Virus record (IMG/VR): IMGVR_UViG_3300009149_000025
Location: 1-64,000 of that record
Direction: 5' to 3' (one strand)
Length of the DNA stretch: 64,000 nt
DNA from: a virus
Each line of letters starts with the position of its first letter. Positions within the stretch are counted from its first letter, which is position 1. The notes under the pieces are model-generated. The model did no database searches. It was not told where the DNA came from and was given only the letters and a program-made list of their open reading frames with translations. The position numbers and the translations under genes are program-made. Positions 59,792-64,000 of this stretch are shown here, in pieces.

Positions 59792-60094
59792 ATGAAAAAA
59801 ATAGAACAATACGGTTGGACAAACAATCGTTCAGTTTACAACAAACTTCGTAAATATCATTTACAAGGAGTTGGGAAAATCCGTTGTGCTTGGTGTGGTT
59901 ACAACAAAAACGAAAATAGTAACAAACACTGGTATGGTGGATTTGAAGAAGATTCCGTAAAATATCCTAGTTGGAAAATTGTTTCTAAAAATAGAAAACA
60001 ATGGATGGATAAACCAAAAGGATATAAAGTAACAAAAAAAGTAATTAAAAGAAGTTGGAGAGATCCATATACCTTATATGAAGTTATTTGGTAA
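59792..60094 (+). CDS. Basic Cys-pair protein, unknown
   Basis: 100 aa, very basic, with one CAWC pair (CAWCGYNKNEN). The pattern Q-Y-G-W-T-N-N-R-S and a Trp-rich C-terminus suggest nucleic-acid binding, but no family was recognised. It follows a leader hairpin and precedes the RF1-like gene by 30 nt, so the two could share one mRNA. Confidence 0.55.
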   Translation: MKKIEQYGWTNNRSVYNKLRKYHLQGVGKIRCAWCGYNKNENSNKHWYGGFEEDSVKYPSWKIVSKNRKQWMDKPKGYKVTKKVIKRSWRDPYTLYEVIW

Positions 60095-60124
60095 AAAATT
60101 AACTAATAAAAAAATAAAACAGTC

Positions 60125-60802
60125 ATGAAAACAGTACTAATAGAAATTAGGGACATGGAAGGTGGTGATGATGCTAAGCTTTTAGTCCAAGAAATGAAAA
60201 ATATTTATCTAAAATCAATAAGAATAAATGATTTTAGAATTACATCTATGGATGAAAAATATGGTTAGTTAACCATTGAAGTCTGTGGTGATAATGTAAA
60301 AAAATTCTTCTCAAAAGAAATAGGTGGACACAGATTTCAAAGAGTTCCACCAACCGAATCAAAAGGTAGAGTACACACTTCTACAATTTCCGTATCAGTT
60401 TTAGATAGTAAGTCAGAAGTATCTGATAATCTAAATATGGATGATATTAATGTTTTTTATACAAAAGGAACAGGACCTGGTGGACAACATAAGAATAAAA
60501 CACAATCATGTGTTAATATGGTACATATACCTACAGGTATAAAGGTAATGGTAGATGGGAGAAATCAACACCACAATTACGATGGAGCTTTAAAAGAATT
60601 AAAAAAAAGATTGAAAGATAAGAATCAATCGGATTATGATAAAGGATATTTTGATGAAAAAAGAAATTAAATCGGTATTCAAAATAGAAGTAATCGTAGA
60701 AGAACTTACAATTTTAGAAATGGAATAGTAACAGATCATTTAACTAATAAGAGTACAACAGTGAAGAATGTATTAAAAGGAAAAATTGATTTATTACATT
60801 AA
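60125..60802 (+). pseudogene. prfA-like: RF1-like release factor gene with in-frame UAG and UAA
   Basis: One frame of 226 codons from ATG 60125 to TAA 60800-60802, interrupted only by TAG 60266-60268 and TAA 60668-60670. Part 1 (VLIEIRDMEGGDDAKLL) is the start of RF domain 2. Part 2 has the RF1 stop-recognition tripeptide PPT (RFQRVPPTESKGRVHTS) and the catalytic G-G-Q (GTGPGGQHKNKTQSCVNM). Part 3 is the C-terminal RSNRRRTYNF and GIVTDH. RF domain 1 is absent. GGQ and P-x-T are intact. It is either recoded (autoregulated) or recently inactivated. Confidence 0.8.
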
Positions 60803-60810
60803 TGGATAAA

Positions 60811-60843
60811 AAAAACCTCAAATAATTTATTTGAGGTTTTTTT
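60811..60843 (+). terminator. Terminator after the RF1-like gene
   Basis: AAAACCTCAAATAA / TATTTGAGGTTTT stem followed by T run, 8 nt after the last RF1 stop. Its place after the full 226-codon frame, and not after the first or second stop, supports a single gene. Confidence 0.85.
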
Positions 60844-60872
60844 GAAAATTTAAAAAAATATGAGTTTGAAAT

Positions 60873-60884
60873 CTTTATATATAC
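60873..60884 (+). promoter_or_regulatory. Phage-type promoter candidate
   Basis: CTTTATATATAC, about 20 nt upstream of the RHH start at 60904. Confidence 0.45.
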
Positions 60885-60903
60885 TATAAAATATAAAGAA
60901 GAT

Positions 60904-61059
60904 ATGAAGAAATCAGATAAAAAGTTGTGTAATTTTTGGCTACCCAATGAAATTTATGAACATTTAAAATTAAATTCAAAAGATAATTATATGTCAATGA
61001 CAGATTATGTTATTCAAATGTTATTAAGAGATAAAAAAAAATTAGATAAAGGTGTATAA
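60904..61059 (+). CDS. Ribbon-helix-helix-like protein, HNH-coupled
   Basis: 51 aa: MKKSDKKLCNFWLPNEIYEH and MSMTDYVIQMLLRDKKK. Short strand, helix and an S-M-T-D-Y-V-I helix are RHH-like, although less clear than the other copies. Its TAA at 61057-61059 overlaps the GTG start of the HNH gene at 61052 by 8 nt, so the two are coupled. Confidence 0.6.
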   Translation: MKKSDKKLCNFWLPNEIYEHLKLNSKDNYMSMTDYVIQMLLRDKKKLDKGV

Positions 61060-61678
61060 TCATAAAGAATATCAGAAAAATTATTATGAAAATAATAAAG
61101 AAGAATTGAATAAGAAATCAAAAGAATGGGGATTAAAAAATAAAGAAAAGGTTAAAGAATATCGGAAAGAATATAATTTAAAAAATAACAATGTAAATAA
61201 AGAAAGAAGCAAAAAATGGGCATTAGATAACAAAGATAAATCAAAAGAATGGGTATTAAAAAATAAAGAGAAGATTAAAAAATATAAAAAAGAATATAGA
61301 TTAAAAAATAAAGAAAAAATAAAAGAAGATTATAAAAAATGGCGTTTAGAAAACAAACAATGTAGAATTCGTAGATTAATTGGTAATTCTTTTAAAAATT
61401 GTGGGTATAAGAAAAACACAAAAACTGAAAAAATATTAGGTTGTACATTTGAACAATTTAAAACACATATTGAAAACCAATTTGAAAATTGGATGTCGTT
61501 TGACAATCATGGTAAATATAATGGAGAATACTTCTTTGGGTGGGATATAGATCATATAGTTGAATTAAAAAGTGCTAAGACAGAAGAAGATATATTGATA
61601 TTAAATCATTATTCAAATTTAAGACCATTGGATAGTAAAATCAATAGAGTTGATAGAAACAAAAAAAGAGAAAGTTAA
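61052..61678 (+). CDS. HNH homing endonuclease
   Basis: 208 aa from GTG 61052. The N-terminal ~100 residues are repeats of K-E-W-x-L-K-N-K-E-K and K-x-Y-R-x-E/K-Y, a lysine-rich recognition tail. The core is TFEQFKTHIENQFENWMSFD, then FFGWDIDHIVELKSA (HNH D-H) and LNHYSNLRPLDSKINRVDRN (N..N). This is the family of phage HNH endonucleases that cut at homing sites. Its stop lies within a terminator stem. Confidence 0.85.
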   Translation: MYNHKEYQKNYYENNKEELNKKSKEWGLKNKEKVKEYRKEYNLKNNNVNKERSKKWALDNKDKSKEWVLKNKEKIKKYKKEYRLKNKEKIKEDYKKWRLENKQCRIRRLIGNSFKNCGYKKNTKTEKILGCTFEQFKTHIENQFENWMSFDNHGKYNGEYFFGWDIDHIVELKSAKTEEDILILNHYSNLRPLDSKINRVDRNKKRES

Positions 61679-61697
61679 TAACCTTCTCTTTTTTATT
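61661..61697 (+). terminator. Terminator overlapping the HNH stop
   Basis: AAAAAGAGAA...TTCTCTTTTT stem with the HNH TAA (61676-61678) in the loop region and a following T run. Confidence 0.7.
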
Positions 61698-61712
61698 TGA
61701 ATTTGATAAAAT

Positions 61713-61910
61713 TTATATGATTTCTACATTTGTAGCAATTTTGCCTTTTTTACCATCTGTTAGTTCAAAACTAACTTCATCATTTTCTTTGATTGTGTCT
61801 ACTAAACCTGTGACATGCACAAAGTACTCATCTTCTGTTTCAGATTCTTTAATAAATCCAAATCCTTTTGCATCGTTAAAAAATTTTACGATACCTTTTA
61901 ATTCACTCAT
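61713..61910 (-). CDS. csp: Cold-shock domain protein
   Basis: 65 aa. GIVKFFNDAKGFGFIKE has the RNP1 motif (K-G-F-G-F-I) and EYFVHVTGL the RNP2 motif. It binds single-stranded RNA and DNA and may act as an RNA chaperone. Full length for the family. The leader contains two palindromes at 61934-61963. Confidence 0.92.
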   Translation of the reverse strand: MSELKGIVKFFNDAKGFGFIKESETEDEYFVHVTGLVDTIKENDEVSFELTDGKKGKIATNVEII

Positions 61911-61933
61911 TATTTATTTATTTATTTTTTATA

Positions 61934-61963
61934 CGGAAATATTCCGCACATCTATATATAGAT
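61934..61963 (-). promoter_or_regulatory. Two palindromes in the csp leader
   Basis: CGGAA-ATA-TTCCG (61934-61946) and ATCTATATATAGAT (61950-61963) lie 24-53 nt upstream of the csp start. They may be operator and promoter or a leader structure. Confidence 0.45.
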
Positions 61964-61988
61964 ATGATAATGTTGGAAAAAGTTGTTT

Positions 61989-62279
61989 TTAATTTTTAAA
62001 ATGGTTTTTAAGTAGGGATAATCTCTCTTTTAGAACAAATATCATTTTTTCTTTAGTAACTTCTAAAGTTGGGTGAACTTCTTCATTTTCCCAATAACGA
62101 ATAGCCTTATTTATTAGTTTTAATTCTGATTCATAATTTTCTTTTTCGAAGTTTCTAAACCATGTTTTGTTTGATTTGTATTTAATTCCTTCTGGTATAT
62201 CAAATTCCTCTTCATCAAAATCATCATCGTCCCATTCACCGAAATCTTCAAATTCTTCGTATAGTTTTAAATGTTTCAT
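61989..62279 (-). CDS. MKHLKLYEE-leader protein 5
   Basis: 96 aa. MKHLKLYEEFEDFGEWDDDD is leader plus acidic-aromatic motif, then a short helical body (ESELKLINKAIRYWENEEVH). It lies far (16 kb) from the 43-46 kb group with the same leader, so the tag is not explained by local duplication alone. A phage-type promoter abuts it. Confidence 0.55.
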   Translation of the reverse strand: MKHLKLYEEFEDFGEWDDDDFDEEEFDIPEGIKYKSNKTWFRNFEKENYESELKLINKAIRYWENEEVHPTLEVTKEKMIFVLKERLSLLKNHFKN

Positions 62280-62281
62280 GT

Positions 62282-62298
62282 ATTATATATTAAAAAAA
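62282..62298 (-). promoter_or_regulatory. Phage-type promoter candidate
   Basis: Minus-strand TTTTTTTAATATATAAT, about 3 nt upstream of the ATG at 62279. Confidence 0.45.
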
Positions 62299-62325
62299 TA
62301 ATTTGGAAATTAAATAAATTGGAAA

Positions 62326-62544
62326 TTAAATAATTTCCCATAATTCCTTTTCAACATCCATGTTAATTATGTCAGATTCATTGTCGTTTAATAATTTTAT
62401 GGTTTTATCTAATTTTTCTTTCAATAATTTATAATCAGAATCATCTTTATAAGATTCTAATAATTTATTCCAATAATTCCATCCATTATCAGTTTTATTT
62501 ATTGTGTGACATATTACACAATATTTGTCTTTTGTTGTTGTCAT
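62326..62544 (-). CDS. Small Cys-pair protein
   Basis: 72 aa. A C-x2-C pair (YCVICHTINK) at the N-terminus with no second pair, then charged helices. It lies 9 nt downstream of the RPK-type RHH gene on the same strand. Unknown. Confidence 0.45.
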   Translation of the reverse strand: MTTTKDKYCVICHTINKTDNGWNYWNKLLESYKDDSDYKLLKEKLDKTIKLLNDNESDIINMDVEKELWEII

Positions 62545-62553
62545 AATGATATA

Positions 62554-62763
62554 TTAAATCTTTCTATTCCATTCATTACGAAGATTTTGGAGTTGATCAT
62601 CAATCTTATTTCCCATATCTTTTTTAATCAAATGTTCAATATACTCCGATTTAGATAAGTTATTTTCATCTACAAAATTATTCAAAATTTCATTCAATTC
62701 CTTTTTTATTGTGATGGACATAGTTCTCTTTTTGTCTTTTTCTTCTTTTTTTGGTCGTGCCAT
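62554..62763 (-). CDS. Ribbon-helix-helix protein (RPK type)
   Basis: 69 aa: MARPKKEEKDKKRTMSITIK, a helix, then LSKSEYIEHLIKKDM. It shares the R-P-K arm, strand and K-S-x-Y-x-E-x-L-I-K-K-D-M helix with the RHH at 9082, and is divergent from the LAGLIDADG-coupled RHH at 62843, as the 9082 gene is from the one at 8822. Longer C-terminal helix than its paralogue. Confidence 0.8.
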   Translation of the reverse strand: MARPKKEEKDKKRTMSITIKKELNEILNNFVDENNLSKSEYIEHLIKKDMGNKIDDQLQNLRNEWNRKI

Positions 62764-62812
62764 ATTAAAATCTTTTTTCTTTATATCATTTTGGAAAAAA
62801 ATGGTTTTATTT

Positions 62813-62825
62813 ATTTTATATATAG
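62813..62825 (+). promoter_or_regulatory. Phage-type promoter candidate
   Basis: ATTTTATATATAG, 18 nt upstream of the RHH start at 62843, inside the 79-nt divergent region. Confidence 0.45.
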
Positions 62826-62842
62826 TAATAAAACAACAACAA

Positions 62843-63007
62843 ATGAAAAAGGTAAAAACTAAAGTTAGTATATCAATTGCTATTAATAATGAATTATATG
62901 ATTATTTAAAAGAAAATATAAATAATAGATCAAAATATATTGAATATCTTATTTATCAAGATACTAAATCTAAAGGATTAATTGAAAAAGAATTGTATAT
63001 AATATGA
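62843..63007 (+). CDS. Ribbon-helix-helix protein, LAGLIDADG-coupled
   Basis: 54 aa from ATG 62843: KVKTKVSISIAINNELYDYL, then NNRSKYIEYLIYQDTKSKGL and IEKELYII. Paralogue of the RHH at 8822 (S-K-Y-x-E-Y-L-I-Y, L-I-E-K). Its TGA overlaps the ATG of the LAGLIDADG gene as ATGA, so the nuclease depends on translation of this gene. The strand-helix-helix pattern is clear. Confidence 0.8.
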   Translation: MKKVKTKVSISIAINNELYDYLKENINNRSKYIEYLIYQDTKSKGLIEKELYII

Positions 63008-63804
63008 AAATAGATAAAGAAACATCTTATATGATTGGTTTTTTCCAAACTGATGGAAATTTATATCAACAGAAAAATACTAAATATGATAAAGGAAAGG
63101 CATCTATAGAAATATCTGAAAAAGATATAGATATATTAGAAAAATTGAGTAATATAATACCATATTATTCAAGTATTAGAAAAAGGAATAGGGATATTAT
63201 AATGAAAGGTAAAAATTACAATTTTAATAGTGTAAATTTAACTATTTGTAATAAAGAATTTAGAAAATTTCTAAATGAAAATGGTGTTCCTTATGGTAAA
63301 AAATCAAAGATTATTAAACCACCACATAATATAATAAGAGAAGATTATATAAGGGGACTTATAGATGGGGATGGTTCATTGGGATTTATTAAAAATGGAA
63401 ATCCATTTGTTACATTTGTTTCGGAAAGTGATGATGTTATTGGTTATTTATTAGATTATATTTCCGATATAACTGGAAACGAAAAGAAAACTATGAATAG
63501 AAACAATAGGGATGGTATATACAATGTTATGATAAAAAACGAAGATGCAATGGTGTTTTGTGATAATATTTATTATAATAATTGTTTATCTTTGGATAGA
63601 AAATATAAAATATCACAGGATATTAAAAAATGGAAAAGACCTGAAGGTGAATTCAAAGTCACTTGGCAACGAAGAAGATGGACGGATGGTGATGATGATT
63701 TTATATTAAATCATGATATTTATGAATCGATGGAAAAATTAGATAGAACTGAAAAAAGTATTAAAATGAGATTAATTAGATTAGAAAATAATCATAAGTA
63801 TTAA
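63004..63804 (+). CDS. LAGLIDADG homing endonuclease
   Basis: 266 aa. The two LAGLIDADG-type helices are YMIGFFQTDGN (~9-19) and YIRGLIDGDGSLGF (~118-131), with acidic catalytic residues at their ends. The C-terminal ~60 residues (WQRRRWTDGDDDFILNHDIY, then SMEKLDRTEKSIKMRLIRLE) form a Myb/SANT-like helix-turn-helix for added DNA binding. Probably a selfish insertion, coupled to the upstream RHH gene. Confidence 0.88.
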   Translation: MKIDKETSYMIGFFQTDGNLYQQKNTKYDKGKASIEISEKDIDILEKLSNIIPYYSSIRKRNRDIIMKGKNYNFNSVNLTICNKEFRKFLNENGVPYGKKSKIIKPPHNIIREDYIRGLIDGDGSLGFIKNGNPFVTFVSESDDVIGYLLDYISDITGNEKKTMNRNNRDGIYNVMIKNEDAMVFCDNIYYNNCLSLDRKYKISQDIKKWKRPEGEFKVTWQRRRWTDGDDDFILNHDIYESMEKLDRTEKSIKMRLIRLENNHKY

Positions 63805-63813
63805 AAAATTTTG

Positions 63814-63821
63814 TATCTTTG
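63814..63821 (+). promoter_or_regulatory. Bacteroidota-type -7 box
   Basis: TATCTTTG, 27 nt upstream of the rtcB ATG at 63848. It matches TAnnTTTG. Confidence 0.6.
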
Positions 63822-63847
63822 TAAAAAATTAGTAAAGAATAGAAATT

Positions 63848-64000
63848 ATGTTAGAAATAAAAGGAAAATATACAGACGCACTAATCACAATTGATGATAT
63901 CGAAGAATCATGTTTACGTCAAGTTTACGCTATGGCTAATCATGTTGCTTTTGATGGTAAAATTGTTATGATGCCAGATTGCCATGCTGGAAAATCAGCT
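63848..64000 (+). CDS. rtcB: RtcB-type RNA ligase (5' part, continues beyond window)
   Basis: 51 codons are visible: MLEIKGKYTDALITIDDIEE at the start and KIVMMPDCHAGKSA at the window end. The M-P-D-C-H-x-G motif holds the metal-binding Asp, Cys and His of RtcB, which joins 2',3'-cyclic-phosphate or 3'-phosphate RNA ends to 5'-OH ends. In phages it is thought to repair tRNA cut by host nucleases. Has a host-like promoter. Confidence 0.88.
   Translation, partial: MLEIKGKYTDALITIDDIEESCLRQVYAMANHVAFDGKIVMMPDCHAGKSA

Noticed and set aside
60266-60670. Genome-wide stop-codon reassignment (UAG as sense)
   Set aside because: UAG ends well-formed genes at 9256, 45035, 47126 and 57284, and no other structural gene is interrupted by TAG.

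Overview
The window is a contiguous piece of a large, very AT-rich, densely packed tailed-phage genome, with genes on both strands, short gaps and many ATGA or 1-nt overlaps. A T4-type large terminase (38596-40794, minus), a gp25-like baseplate protein (41274-41648), a long tape measure (18905-22315) and several tail or fibre proteins point to a contractile-tailed (myovirus-like) phage. A Bacteroidota host is suggested by four TAnnTTTG -7-type promoter boxes near the right end (55934, 57335, 59716, 63814), by Flavobacteria-style signal peptides and by a histone H1/Hc1-like protein. Most coding starts lack a strong Shine-Dalgarno sequence. A T-rich TTTTTWATATATAA element precedes many other genes on both strands and looks like a phage-specific promoter.

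Layout. 1-5810: collagen-like fibre end, LamG-like adhesin and a 1361-aa baseplate/tail protein. 5820-8636: small unknowns and a RuvC-like resolvase. 8601-16455: homing-nuclease-rich stretch with a divergent ribbon-helix-helix (RHH) pair, two P-loop kinases, a WYL-like protein and acidic-leader proteins. 16508-26320: a 615-aa head-type protein, tape measure, membrane protein, portal-like and capsid-like short proteins, dUTPase. 26873-31879 (minus): SLOG protein, NMP-kinase-like protein, GIY-YIG nuclease, zinc ribbon, full-length IF3, cREC protein, LysM-CHAP lysin and overlapping holin candidate. 32008-36854: head-associated candidates, nucleotidyltransferase, aspartic protease plus vWA pair, secreted/membrane pair, class II aaRS-like asparagine-synthetase-type enzyme. 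36892-41648 (minus): terminase, response-regulator receiver, gp25. 41699-51486: acidic-leader proteins, two glycosyltransferases, two Nudix hydrolases, HAD phosphatase, PAS-TM-TPR protein. 51608-55870: large tail protein with W/N-G repeats split by an in-frame UGA. 55966-64000: HD (ppGpp-hydrolase-like) protein, vWA, PurA-like synthetase, H1-like protein, RF1-like gene with two in-frame stops, cold-shock protein, HNH and LAGLIDADG nucleases each preceded by an RHH gene, and the start of rtcB.

Themes. (1) Translation control: IF3, an RF1-like gene interrupted by UAG and UAA (the two codons RF1 reads), a UGA-interrupted fibre and a U-UUU-UUU frameshift candidate. (2) RNA repair: RtcB, cREC, a HAD of the RNA-repair type, P-loop kinases and a nucleotidyltransferase. 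(3) About fifteen otherwise unrelated proteins share a short N-terminal leader (M-K-x-F-x-x-F-x-N-E or MKHLKLYEEF) resembling the T4 capsid-targeting sequence; several carry enzyme domains, so they may be packaged and injected. (4) Three homing nucleases are translationally coupled to a small RHH gene, and two of these loci share the same divergent RHH-pair architecture. No tRNA, CRISPR, integrase or attachment site was recognised.
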